Assembly: GCA_964568145.1 (NCBI GenBank)
Contig: CAZMOZ010000013.1
Location: 1-64,000 of the forward strand
Direction of reading: 5' to 3'
Length of the DNA stretch: 64,000 nt
Origin: DSVZ01 sp964568145
GTDB lineage: Bacteria; Verrucomicrobiota; Verrucomicrobiia; Limisphaerales; J093
Shown: positions 28,769 to 38,774 of the stretch, piece after piece
Layout of the letters: each line of letters opens with the position of its first letter
Position numbering within the stretch: the first letter of the stretch is position 1
Translations under genes and position numbers: made by a program
Notes under the pieces: model-generated
The model's database searches: none
Seen by the model: only the letters and a program-made list of their open reading frames with translations
Told to the model about the DNA's origin: nothing

Positions 28769-29155
28769 TCAGCTTTCGAAATCGAGCGTCAAGCCGGTGC
28801 GGCGCAGGCTGCCGGTGCGGCGGACGCGGTAGGTGATTTCCACCCGCAGGCGTTGGGGCGCGCCGGGGACTTCCAGCACCGCCACGTCCTCGACCTGGAG
28901 CCGGCGCTCCCAGGCGCGGAGCGACTCGACGATGCGGTCGCGGATGCGGCGCTGCGTGGTGAGGTTGTTCGGCTCGTGCAGGAAATCCTCGAGTCCCGCG
29001 CCAAAGGTCGGGCGCATGAGCTGTTCGCCCGGCCGGGTGCGCAGGATGACCTGGACCTGCTGGGCGAGGCTCTTTTCGAGCGCGGGCCAGGCGAGCCGCC
29101 CGTTTTCGTCGGGCAGCGGCAGCAACGGCCAGCCGATGGGTTCGCGGGTGGGCAT
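28769..29155 (-). CDS. gp25/gpW-like baseplate protein (Afp9-type)
   Basis: 128 residues. The start ATG at 29155 overlaps the upstream stop (TGATG), which decides it against an in-frame upstream methionine. The sequence VQVILRTRPGEQLMRPTFGA, then GLEDFLHEPNN matches the conserved core of the GPW_gp25 lysozyme-like fold used in T4 gp25 and T6SS TssE, where the protein nucleates the sheath. It ends with an alternating strand pattern (RLRVEITYRVRRTGSLRRTG). Confidence 0.9.
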   Translation of the reverse strand: MPTREPIGWPLLPLPDENGRLAWPALEKSLAQQVQVILRTRPGEQLMRPTFGAGLEDFLHEPNNLTTQRRIRDRIVESLRAWERRLQVEDVAVLEVPGAPQRLRVEITYRVRRTGSLRRTGLTLDFES

Positions 29156-30717
29156 CAGCGTTTGCGGGGAAACGGAATGCAGATCTTCACGTACGGCAGC
29201 CACCAGAAGATCAGGTTCAGGATCGTCAGGATGATGCTCAGCAGGATGAACGCGCAGAGGGTGATGATCGGGATGTTAAACCCGCACAGCCAGTCGAGCT
29301 GCAGCCCGGCCGTGCTGCCCTTGCCCTTGAGCAAGTCCTCCGGTTTGCCGCGCAGCAGATTGAACACGTCCTTGGGCACGGAGAACATCACCCCCGGCTT
29401 GAGCTGGCGCAGGCTCTCGCGGCTCAAATCGGGCAACTGGATCGGCGCGGGCGCGACCGGCCCGGCCTCGTGCCACGGCGCGATCTCGAACGGTTCGCCG
29501 GGCTCGCTCCACACTAGCTTCGACGGGCAGCCCTCGGGCTGGCGCACGCGGATGAACGCCCGCGCCACGTACAGCCGGCCCGGCTCGTCGAAACGCCCCG
29601 GCGCGGCCAGCAGCGCTTTGCGCGTGGCCTCGGCGGAGGCTTTCAAGGCGCGGTCCAGCGCCGCGGCGACGCTCGCGGACACCGCCGGCCAGGCGCGCGG
29701 CGCGGGCAGGGCCGGGCTGGCGGCCTCGCCTTCGAGCAGCACGCGTGCGGCGGCTTTCAAGTACTGGCCGGCCGCGCGGTGGGTGTTGTCCACAAGCTCT
29801 ATCATGAGCCGGTCGAGTTCGCGCAAAATGGCCGCGGTCTCGGCCGAACCGTCCTTGAACGCGCCAAATTCTTGGCCCAGTTGCTGGACCAGTTTGAACA
29901 AATCGGTCTCCTGAAAAGTCGCGGCGTTGTCAGCGTTGAACGGCGTCAGCGTGCCCGCCGGCCAACTGAGCGCGCGGCGGCCGCCGGCCTTCAGAAACAG
30001 CGGGAGATGCTCCTGCCAGCCCGCTTCCCAATCGGCGGCGTTCGCGGGCGCCGGCGGCGCGGGGTCCGCCTGCCCGGCGCGTGAGGTGCTGTTGACCGGC
30101 ACCACGCCGAACAACACCGTGTGGCCGCAGCGCGCCGCCAGGTCCGGTGGCACGGGGAACAACGACACGACCGCCTCACTGTAATCGGTCGTCGCCGGCC
30201 GCAGCCGGCGGTCCAGCCCGGCGTGGCCGGTGACGCGCGGCACGCCGCGGCGTTCGGCCTGTGGGTCGCAATCGGCCGTCACGCCGCCTGCAGGAAAGCG
30301 CACCCAGCCGGCGACCTGCTGGCCGAGCGTGCGCCAGCCTTCAAGCACGTAGCCGCCGCGCGCGTCGCGCTCAAGCTGGCCGTTGGTCTCGGCGATTCGG
30401 CGCACGACCAGGCCCGCGGACTCGATCTTGCGCGAGTCGAGCCGCGGCAGGCCGAAGGCCCGGCAGCGCGCCTCCAGCAACGCCAGCGTGAACACGCGAT
30501 GCACCGGCTGGAACAGCCGCGGGCGTGTGCGACCCGGCGCGGGCTGCACGCGATGCCGGGCAATCGCCGCCGCCGCATCCGCCGTGTCCAGGTCGGCAAG
30601 CAGCGCATTCACAAAATCCTCCTCGGTGCGTTGGAGCAGCACCGGGCCGGGCGCGGTCTCGGGCGCCCAAGCGCCGCGCAGCTCGGTTTCGTGGGGGGCG
30701 GCGTGAGCGGTTACCAT
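29155..30717 (-). CDS. eCIS protein with C-terminal hydrophobic helix
   Basis: 520 residues. The ATG at 30717 lies inside the last codons of the spike gene (7-base overlap); a longer open frame upstream is a shadow of that gene. Most of the protein is soluble and helical. At 480-509 there is a strongly hydrophobic run (PIITLCAFILLSIILTILNL), followed by IFWWLPYVKICIPFPRKR at the very end, so a single C-terminal membrane anchor or a hydrophobic baseplate helix is predicted. In a particle released by lysis, a membrane-like helix is notable. I recall similar endings in other eCIS loci, but no role is known to me. Confidence 0.65.
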   Translation of the reverse strand: MVTAHAAPHETELRGAWAPETAPGPVLLQRTEEDFVNALLADLDTADAAAAIARHRVQPAPGRTRPRLFQPVHRVFTLALLEARCRAFGLPRLDSRKIESAGLVVRRIAETNGQLERDARGGYVLEGWRTLGQQVAGWVRFPAGGVTADCDPQAERRGVPRVTGHAGLDRRLRPATTDYSEAVVSLFPVPPDLAARCGHTVLFGVVPVNSTSRAGQADPAPPAPANAADWEAGWQEHLPLFLKAGGRRALSWPAGTLTPFNADNAATFQETDLFKLVQQLGQEFGAFKDGSAETAAILRELDRLMIELVDNTHRAAGQYLKAAARVLLEGEAASPALPAPRAWPAVSASVAAALDRALKASAEATRKALLAAPGRFDEPGRLYVARAFIRVRQPEGCPSKLVWSEPGEPFEIAPWHEAGPVAPAPIQLPDLSRESLRQLKPGVMFSVPKDVFNLLRGKPEDLLKGKGSTAGLQLDWLCGFNIPIITLCAFILLSIILTILNLIFWWLPYVKICIPFPRKR

Positions 30718-31391
30718 ACGTTGCCCGCTCCGGGGGTGTAGGTGCTGGCGATGACCGTCGTAGCCTGCAACACGTCGCAGCGCACGATGCCGGAGAAGCT
30801 CGACAGCGCGGCGTCCACCTGAACGGAGGCGGCGGACACGCTGACCTGGCTGGCGTTGACGGTGACCCGGGCTGACGCAGTCACGGTGATGCCGGCGGAT
30901 TCGAGCTTCACCGAGTTGCCGTTGCTGTCTTCGAGGGTGATCGCGCCCGGGCCGTCCTTGAGCGTGACCTTCTGGCCGCCGGGCGTTTCCACGATGAACT
31001 GTTCCCGGCCCTGCTGGTCGTCGAGGGTGACTTGCACGCCGTTTTTCGAGCGGATGACCTTCAGCCGGTTCTGACCGCTGGAAATCGAGGCCGGCGGCGC
31101 GGCGCTGCCGTTCCACAGGCCACCGAGCACAATCGGGAAGCGCGGGTCGCCCGCCACAAAGCTCACCAGCACCTCATCGCCCACATCGGGGATGAAGAAA
31201 GCGCCGCGGTTGTCGCCGGCAAACGGCAGGGCCACGCGCGCCCAGACTTCGGCTCGGCCTTCGCCGTCTAGCGCCAGCAGGCGGACTTTCACGCGGTTGC
31301 GGTTGTCCGGGTCGTTCAGGTCGGTCACCTGCGCCAGGTGGCAGCCGGGGATCAGGCCGGTCGGGCGTTCGACTGGAAGCAGCGCGCTCAT
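30711..31391 (-). CDS. Spike/VgrG-type baseplate V protein with OB fold (Afp8 C-terminal equivalent)
   Basis: 226 residues from ATG 31391, coupled to the gpD-like stop (ATGA). VTDLNDPDNRNRVKVRLLAL, EVWARVALPFAGDNRGAFF and PDVGDEVLVSFVAGDPRFPI, then VLGGLWNG are the OB-fold motif of gpV/VgrG proteins. A repetitive beta region follows (KVTLKDGPGAITLEDSNG, SARVTVNASQVSVSAASVQV), expected to form the triple-stranded spike. In Afp8/VgrG the gp27-like and gp5-like parts are fused; here they are two genes. Confidence 0.88.
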   Translation of the reverse strand: MSALLPVERPTGLIPGCHLAQVTDLNDPDNRNRVKVRLLALDGEGRAEVWARVALPFAGDNRGAFFIPDVGDEVLVSFVAGDPRFPIVLGGLWNGSAAPPASISSGQNRLKVIRSKNGVQVTLDDQQGREQFIVETPGGQKVTLKDGPGAITLEDSNGNSVKLESAGITVTASARVTVNASQVSVSAASVQVDAALSSFSGIVRCDVLQATTVIASTYTPGAGNVW

Positions 31392-32470
31392 GCGGTTCCC
31401 AGGTAAGCGCACTCGGCGCGAAACTCCGTGCGGTATCCCGACTCGAGATCGAACAGGTGCCGCGTCTCGACCACGTAAAACGTGTTGGCGAACCAACGCC
31501 CCAGGCCGGCGACGCGCGCCTGCGTGCCCACACGCAAGGCGGGATTGCCGGCGGCCACCGCATGGAGTGTCACAAACCGCCGCGCGCGGCCGTTGCGCGT
31601 CGCGTTGGCCAGCGCGCGCGCTTCCGCGTCCGTGCCCACGGCGAGGTGGCCGGTGTGCTCGGCGCGGCTGCCCAGCGCCGGCTCGAGCAACGCGCCGCCG
31701 CGCTCGCCCCCGCCCGGCCCCAGCGCGTCCTCCGCGCCATCGGCCGAGACCGCCTGTCCGCTGGTGGCGTCCCAGCCTCGAACGGTGGTGGCGGTGACCT
31801 GGTGCGCGAGGTCCGCCAGCACACGCGCCTCGTGCAGGTCCAGCGCGGCGTCGAGTTCGACCTCGCCGCGGCGGATTTCGGCGCGCGGCGCGACCTGCAG
31901 TTCGTTGCCCACCACCTGCAGGTCAGCGTCCACACGCGCCAGCAGGCGCCGCAGAAAGCCGAGGTCGGTTTCGTTCATCTGCACCTGCGGACCGAAATCC
32001 TGGTCCAGCCCGGTGATCTGCGGGGTCAACCCGTGGTCGCCGGCGATGCGCCGGACGATGTCCGCGACCGTCACGTTCTCGAAGACCTGCGAGCGCCGCT
32101 TCAGCCGCGCCTTTTGCAGGGCGTCCTCGGCCAGCACCACCAGTTCGGGCGGCGCGCCGCGGCGATGCACCGCTTCGAGTCCGGTCACCGTGCCGCGGAA
32201 CAGCTCGACCGGGCTGGCCGCGTCGCCGCCGCCAACGGTGATGGCCGCGCCGAGTTCCAGATCGCCGCCGGCGTCGAAGGCCGTCTCCGCGCCGCCGCCG
32301 CTGAGGCTGGCGACATTGGTCAGCCGCAGCTCGAGCGAGGCCAGCCCGCCTTCGCGCTCGTGCATGACCATGCCGGTCAGCAACGCGGCGAGGCGCTCTG
32401 ATTCCTGGCCGTCGAGCTGGACGGTCGGGCGGGCGGAGAACGGCCGGGTGCTGGGGTTGGCGGGCGGCAT
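31388..32470 (-). CDS. gpD/gp27-like hub protein (Afp8 N-terminal equivalent)
   Basis: 360 residues. ELFRGTVTGLEAVHRRGAPP, VTVADIVRRIAGDHGL, QMNETDLGFLRRLLARVDAD and ELQVAPRA are the hallmarks of phage late control gene D proteins, the hub that joins the tube to the spike. The following gene encodes the spike part. Nine bases separate it from the small DUF5908-like gene. Confidence 0.88.
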   Translation of the reverse strand: MPPANPSTRPFSARPTVQLDGQESERLAALLTGMVMHEREGGLASLELRLTNVASLSGGGAETAFDAGGDLELGAAITVGGGDAASPVELFRGTVTGLEAVHRRGAPPELVVLAEDALQKARLKRRSQVFENVTVADIVRRIAGDHGLTPQITGLDQDFGPQVQMNETDLGFLRRLLARVDADLQVVGNELQVAPRAEIRRGEVELDAALDLHEARVLADLAHQVTATTVRGWDATSGQAVSADGAEDALGPGGGERGGALLEPALGSRAEHTGHLAVGTDAEARALANATRNGRARRFVTLHAVAAGNPALRVGTQARVAGLGRWFANTFYVVETRHLFDLESGYRTEFRAECAYLGTA

Positions 32471-32479
32471 CGGGATTTG

Positions 32480-32644
32480 TCAATCGGCGGACAACCGTTG
32501 CGTGCGCTCGCCTTGGCGTTCGATTTCGCGGCGCAGCGCCTCGGCATCGAAGTCCCGCGCCGGACGCGTGCGGACTTCCGCGCCCGCCGCCGGCGGGGGC
32601 GCGGGCGTGACGTCCGCGGTCAGTTCGTCAATCTGGATGGGCAT
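32480..32644 (-). CDS. Small eCIS protein, DUF5908-like
   Basis: 54 residues, too short for a usual ORF cut-off but filling the exact space between the Afp7-like gene (2 bases away) and the hub gene (9 bases away). It starts MPIQIDELTADVTPAPPPAA and ends with a charged helix (FDAEALRREIERQGERTQRL). Small proteins starting MPIxI in this position are annotated DUF5908 in eCIS loci; that identification is by pattern and place. ATG at 32644. Confidence 0.65.
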   Translation of the reverse strand: MPIQIDELTADVTPAPPPAAGAEVRTRPARDFDAEALRREIERQGERTQRLSAD

Positions 32645-32646
32645 GG

Positions 32647-33606
32647 TCAGGGTTCGTCAAAACGCAGGCCGGGATTCACTTTGGCCTGAAAACCGGAAGG
32701 GCCGGACAGGAGCGCCCTGCCGCTGAGATCGAACTGCGCGCCGGCGCGCGGCGCGGGCGGGCCGGCCTCGCCCAACAGGCGGCGCGGATCGAGGTCGGCC
32801 AGGGACGCCGCGGGCGGCGCCTGGCCTAACGCGGCGAAAGCGCCGGCGGTGGCGGAGATGCCCGCGGACATCTGGCCGCCGACTGGTCCGGCGGAAACGG
32901 AGGCGCCCACGCCCAAGCCGAGGCCGAATCCCGCGCCGGCGCCGCCACCCGCGGCAAAGGACGCTGGCGGTTTGATGGTGACGCCGCCCCCCACGGACAG
33001 GCCCGCGCCCGTGCCGAAGCGCAGGCTCTCCAGGCCGTTGGCCGACGCGATGGCGCGCGCGGCTTCCGGCACGCCGCCCGCCGCGGCCACGCTCGAAGGA
33101 TCGCCGCCGGGCAGTTCCAACCCGCCGCCCACGCCAGCCGTGCGGCCGGTGTCGCCCATCGCCTCGAAGACGTGTTCCTGCGAATTGAGCGTGAGCGACA
33201 CCGTCGCGCGCAGCGGCACGCCATTCGCGGAGAAGTAGTCAATCGTCTCCTTGAACGACTCGACCATGCCCTGGAAGCGGTACGCGCCCCATTCGAACAC
33301 GACGATTGGCGGCGCGCCGCGCTCCGCGGCATCTTCGGATTCGCCGCCGGCGGGCTTCATCAGGTTGGCCACCGGGTTGGTCTTGGTGCGCACGTCCGCG
33401 CCGGTGTCGGTGGTGTCGAACACCAGCTCCATCGTGAGCTTGGCGCTGCTGGAGGCGACGTGTTGCGCGGCCTGGCCGCCCTCGCCCTGAAGCTGGTTGG
33501 CGATGGTGTGCTCGAGCGAAACGGGGTTGAACTGCACCTCGAGCGGGCGGCTGCCGCCGCCCTGGACGGTGAACGTGGCCTTCGCGAGCTGGGTTTCGGC
33601 GGGCAT
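32647..33606 (-). CDS. Tube-initiation/tube-end protein (Afp7, gp53-like N-terminal domain)
   Basis: 319 residues. The first ~155 contain PLEVQFNPVSLEHTIANQLQ, LTMELVFDTTDTGADVRTKT, then IVVFEWGAYRFQGMVESFKE and LTLNSQEHVFEA, the typical N-terminal domain of contractile-injection tube proteins, the LysM/Afp7 type that links tube and baseplate. The C-terminal half is unusually Gly/Ala-rich (AGGGAGAGFGLGLGVGASVS) and no clear LysM is seen, unlike many relatives. Start ATG 33606, two bases after the upstream stop. Confidence 0.8.
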   Translation of the reverse strand: MPAETQLAKATFTVQGGGSRPLEVQFNPVSLEHTIANQLQGEGGQAAQHVASSSAKLTMELVFDTTDTGADVRTKTNPVANLMKPAGGESEDAAERGAPPIVVFEWGAYRFQGMVESFKETIDYFSANGVPLRATVSLTLNSQEHVFEAMGDTGRTAGVGGGLELPGGDPSSVAAAGGVPEAARAIASANGLESLRFGTGAGLSVGGGVTIKPPASFAAGGGAGAGFGLGLGVGASVSAGPVGGQMSAGISATAGAFAALGQAPPAASLADLDPRRLLGEAGPPAPRAGAQFDLSGRALLSGPSGFQAKVNPGLRFDEP

Positions 33607-33608
33607 GG

Positions 33609-34091
33609 TCAGGCGCGCAGGCTCAGGCCCTCATGGGCCAGGTGAAGTTCCTCGACCGCCACCTCGCCGCTGCGGGCGTTGAGGTCGCCGGACTTGAACT
33701 TGACCGGCAGCGCGCGGCTGAGCTGCCAGGCGCGCACGCGCGTGCCGTCGAGGTCGAGATGCTCGATTTCCACGTCCATCCGGTACGCGTAGCCGCCGGC
33801 CTGGGTGGTCTGCTGGAACCAGCGCCACAGGTGGTCGTTGGCGGTGATGCCGCGGCGCAGAATGACCGTGGCGAAGGTCGTCGTGCCGGCGCGCTGGTGG
33901 GCGCCGTAGTTGAGGCCGCCTTCGCGAATGACCTTCGGCTCGTGCGTGGCCTCCAGGCCGGTGCATTCGGCAAAGGCCCCGCCGGCGAGCGGACGTTCCG
34001 CGCCCGCCGCGCCGTTCCCGCCGAGCGGATGCTCGTGGAAGGTCAGCAGGAACCGGAAACTGCCGGTGGGGAAATCAGGGTCGCTGGGCAT
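33609..34091 (-). CDS. Second tube-type protein (Afp5-like, T4 gp19 family)
   Basis: 160 residues from ATG 34091 (MPSDPDFPTG). FRFLLTFHEHPLG, AFAECTGLEATHEPKVIREG and GGLNYGAHQRAGTTTFATVI, then LRRGITANDHLWRWFQQTT are typical of gp19-like tail tube subunits. Afp-type systems have one main tube protein and one or more variants that sit at the tube base; being next to Afp7, this is probably the baseplate-proximal one. Confidence 0.85.
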   Translation of the reverse strand: MPSDPDFPTGSFRFLLTFHEHPLGGNGAAGAERPLAGGAFAECTGLEATHEPKVIREGGLNYGAHQRAGTTTFATVILRRGITANDHLWRWFQQTTQAGGYAYRMDVEIEHLDLDGTRVRAWQLSRALPVKFKSGDLNARSGEVAVEELHLAHEGLSLRA

Positions 34092-34107
34092 CGCTTGGGG
34101 AAATCGT

Positions 34108-35799
34108 TCAGGCGCTTGCGGCGGCCACGACACGGCCGCCTTCATGCAGCGTCAAAACTACGGTGATCCAGCCCACCGGCTGGGCGGGCACGAAGCTCAC
34201 ACGCGCCACGACCCGGCCGGCGTCGAGGTCGTTCTGGGTCGTGGTTGCGGCGTCGCATTGCGCGCGGAACGCGTCGGCGGCGGTTTCGCCGCGGAAGGCG
34301 CCCAGATCGAAGAAGCCGGCCAGCAACGTCTCGAGCGCGCGCGTCACCCGCCGCCACAGGACCGGCCCGTTGTTGTCGAACACCAGTTCGTCGCCCAGCC
34401 GGCGCGCGGCGCGCAGGATGGCGAGCGTGAGCCGCTCGACGCCGCCCGGCCGGAAATCCTCGATGCGACTGGTGTTCACGTCCGAAAGCACGCGCGGGCC
34501 GGCGGCGGAAGGCCCGAGCAGCGAAAGCCTGTCAATCAGCGCGTCCTCCGCAAGGGGCGGGCCAGACCAGGCGATTTCCTCCGGCTCGAGCGGAGGCTTG
34601 AAACCAGTGACGCCGCGCAATGGCTGCCGGCCCAGGCTGAAATGCGCGCCGCGGGCCAGCACGGACCGCGCAAGCACGCCGGCGAACACGCCATCTGGCG
34701 GTTCAAGTCCGCCCGGCAGCAAGCCGGCGTGCGGCGTGGTCAGCCAGGGATAGACCACTTGCAGCGTGCGCGAGGCGGCGCCGCCGTCCTCGACTTCGAG
34801 CGCAAGGCGCGGTTGGGGCTTACTCGGGTCCACTTGAGTCGGTGCGAGGAGTTGAAGCAACCGGCCGGGCCGCACGGTGCCCGGCGCCGGCAACGGCAGC
34901 GCCAGCAGCGCGTCGGCCAGGATGCGGCCGCGATTCGCTTCGAGAAACAGGCCCACCGCGCGCGCCGCCTTGAACCAAGTGTCGAAGCCACCGTTCTCGA
35001 TGTCAGTGCAGGCCGGCGAGGGCGAGGGCCAGCGACGCTCGATTTCGGGCGGCGTCGCGGGCTCGGCGCATTCGACAAAGACCTCCGGCGGGGGCGGCGG
35101 TTCGGCGAAGCCTTCGGGCGCCAGTTCGGCGTTGGCAACCAGTTCCGGCAGGTCCGGGAAACACACCACCGCCGCCTCGGCCAGACCGTGCAGCACGCCA
35201 ATGCCTTTCCAAGACGGCCGGCGTCGCGGGCCGGCGTCATCCAGCCACACATCGTCCGCGCGCGGCATGGCGCCGGCGTCGTAATTGGGAATCAGCGCCC
35301 GGAGGCGGGTCAGGCGTGCGGCTTCCGCCACGTCGTTTTCCGCGGACGTGCGGTCGCTGCGCGGCGCCTCGTAAGGCCAGGGGTCGCCGGCGCGCACCGC
35401 CAGGCAGCGCGCGCCGCCCTGGGCGAAGAACGAACGCACCGCCACACCCAGCCAGGTTGCGTGCTCCGCGAGCGGCGACGTGGAGTCGCGGGTTTCCCAG
35501 GCGAACAACCGGGCGAACTCCTCGAAGCTTTCGAGCGGCACCGGCGTTTGCAGCAGGTCGTCGTCGTCCGCGACCAGCGCGGCGTCGGCGCGCCAGCCAT
35601 GCTCGGCCAGCCAGCGCTTGAGCTCGGGCGTAAGCGGGGTGCGCTGGCCGCGGCGGGCGCGGCGGGCGACGAAGCCGATGAAGCACACCACATCGGCGCG
35701 GGCGGGAGCCGCGTCGGGGGTGCCGCTGGTCACCTGGAAATCCAGGCCGTACACGCGCAGGCGGGGTTGGGGCGGGCGCGGGCCCGCCGGCTCAGGCAA
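34108..35799 (-). CDS. Second, divergent sheath protein (Afp4-like)
   Basis: 563 residues. The C-terminus has the sheath signature AQCDAATTTQNDLDAGRVVA followed by RVSFVPAQPVGWITVVLTLH, and an LVFDNNGPVLWRRVTRALET helix before it. The N-terminal half (YGLDFQVTSGTPDAAPARAD, PLESFEEFARLFAWETRDS, YEAPRSDRT) is more diverged and contains long insertions compared with the canonical sheath gene at 36272. It may be a baseplate-proximal sheath subunit. Its start overlaps the tube stop by 8 bases. Confidence 0.78.
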   Translation of the reverse strand: MPEPAGPRPPQPRLRVYGLDFQVTSGTPDAAPARADVVCFIGFVARRARRGQRTPLTPELKRWLAEHGWRADAALVADDDDLLQTPVPLESFEEFARLFAWETRDSTSPLAEHATWLGVAVRSFFAQGGARCLAVRAGDPWPYEAPRSDRTSAENDVAEAARLTRLRALIPNYDAGAMPRADDVWLDDAGPRRRPSWKGIGVLHGLAEAAVVCFPDLPELVANAELAPEGFAEPPPPPEVFVECAEPATPPEIERRWPSPSPACTDIENGGFDTWFKAARAVGLFLEANRGRILADALLALPLPAPGTVRPGRLLQLLAPTQVDPSKPQPRLALEVEDGGAASRTLQVVYPWLTTPHAGLLPGGLEPPDGVFAGVLARSVLARGAHFSLGRQPLRGVTGFKPPLEPEEIAWSGPPLAEDALIDRLSLLGPSAAGPRVLSDVNTSRIEDFRPGGVERLTLAILRAARRLGDELVFDNNGPVLWRRVTRALETLLAGFFDLGAFRGETAADAFRAQCDAATTTQNDLDAGRVVARVSFVPAQPVGWITVVLTLHEGGRVVAAASA

Positions 35800-36250
35800 G
35801 CATCTCGGCCTCGATGCCCTCGGCGGACAGGACCAGTTCCTCCATGGCCACGTCGCCGCCGCCCTTGGCGGCCAGCGTGGGCCCGGTGTACTTGAGCGGC
35901 AGCACGGCCTGGAGCTTCCAGGAGCGGACCGGCTTGCCGGTCTCGTCGCGGAGCGTGATGACCACGTCGCGCTTGGCTTGGAAGCCCTTGTCGCGGGTTT
36001 CCTTCACCCAGCCGAAGAAGGCCATCGAGTCCACGATGCCGCGCTTGAGCGTGACATCGCCGACCTTGTGCATGCCGGGGATTTTGCGGACGTGGTTCAC
36101 CTTTGAGTTGCCGGTGCGGTACTCGGCCATGACGAACTCGGTCACCAGGCCGGACACGTCGGTGAAGCCGCCCAGCTCGGACTCGGGGTCCTCGCCCGAG
36201 TTGAGGTTCACGATGAAGTTGAAGGCGCCGTAAGGTGTGGAGCGTGCCAT
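35792..36250 (-). CDS. Main inner tube protein (Afp1-type)
   Basis: 152 residues, the usual length. MARSTPYGAFNFIVNLNSG, GGFTDVSGLVTEFVMAEYRT, GNSKVNHVRKIPGMHKVGDV and TLKRGIVDSMAFFGWVKETR are the conserved blocks of Hcp/gp19-type tube subunits of eCIS particles. It sits 21 bases after the sheath gene, as in Afp and PVC clusters, and is expected to be among the most highly made proteins of the operon. Confidence 0.92.
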   Translation of the reverse strand: MARSTPYGAFNFIVNLNSGEDPESELGGFTDVSGLVTEFVMAEYRTGNSKVNHVRKIPGMHKVGDVTLKRGIVDSMAFFGWVKETRDKGFQAKRDVVITLRDETGKPVRSWKLQAVLPLKYTGPTLAAKGGGDVAMEELVLSAEGIEAEMLA

Positions 36251-36271
36251 AGGTGCGGGTCAGGTTGAGGT

Positions 36272-37984
<1,713 letters not shown>

Positions 37985-38015
37985 GACAGGACTCCTGTGG
38001 GTTTGGGTTCAGGGT

Positions 38016-38774
38016 TTATGCGTTCACGGTAAGTTCGAGGGAAAGCCGGCGGGTGTCATCGAGGTGTCGGACGGTCTGGGCATCGGCCGCCGACTCCAGC
38101 ATCGCGGTCCAATCCACCACCGTCTGGCCGGCCGGCGGCGCCACCAGCTCCACGGTGAGGTCCAGTTCCGTGGGCACGATTTTGCCGCTGCCCGGGTCCG
38201 GCCGGTATAGCGGCAGGCCGGTCAGCGCCACGAGCGCCTCGCCCTGCGCGTCCGACATGCCCACGCCGAGCTGCCGCACCCCCTCGCCGTCGCCCAGATC
38301 GCCGCGCACGCGGACGAGGACGTTCGGGAAAAGCGCGTTGTCCGCGGTGCGCCTGACGGTGACGCGTACCTCGGCCCAGCCGGGACTCAGGCGGGCTTTG
38401 GCGCCGGGCAGCAAGGCCACGTCCATCGGCCGGAACACCGAGTCGGCCGGCCTGGGTTTCGCCGCGCTGGCGTCGCGCGGCAGCGCGAGCGAGAAGGCGC
38501 GCGGCAGATATTCGCCCAGCGGGTCGGCCACGGTGCCGGTGATTGTGACTGGTGGCGCGGGCAGGGCGGGCTCCGGTCCGGGCAACGGCGGGTACACCGT
38601 GGCGGTGTAACGGTCGAAGCGCGCGGCGCTCCAGATGACCGCGAGGTCGCTGGCGTTGCGGCGGAACCGCGCCTGCCCGGACCGCACGTCCAATGCGCGC
38701 TGGATGGGCCGGCCGGTGAGGTGATCCACCCAGCGCACGGCGCCCAGCACGCGTTGGTCGAGGCGTTCTTTCAC
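38016..38774 (-). CDS. eCIS-associated hypothetical protein, beta-rich
   Basis: 252 residues, ATG overlapping the DUF4255 stop (ATGA). It begins with VRWVDHLTGRPIQRALDVRS and has two beta-sandwich-like parts, the second with FPNVLVRVRGDLGDGEGVRQ and GMSDAQGEALVALTGLPLY, which recall carboxypeptidase-regulatory/Ig-like folds. No enzyme motif. Its place between cap and sheath genes suggests a structural or particle-capping role, which is inference. Confidence 0.6.
   Translation of the reverse strand: MKERLDQRVLGAVRWVDHLTGRPIQRALDVRSGQARFRRNASDLAVIWSAARFDRYTATVYPPLPGPEPALPAPPVTITGTVADPLGEYLPRAFSLALPRDASAAKPRPADSVFRPMDVALLPGAKARLSPGWAEVRVTVRRTADNALFPNVLVRVRGDLGDGEGVRQLGVGMSDAQGEALVALTGLPLYRPDPGSGKIVPTELDLTVELVAPPAGQTVVDWTAMLESAADAQTVRHLDDTRRLSLELTVNA

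Noticed and set aside
30718..31116. N-terminal extension of the membrane-helix eCIS protein
   Set aside because: It is a frame-shifted reading of the spike gene; the ATG at 30717 fits operon spacing.
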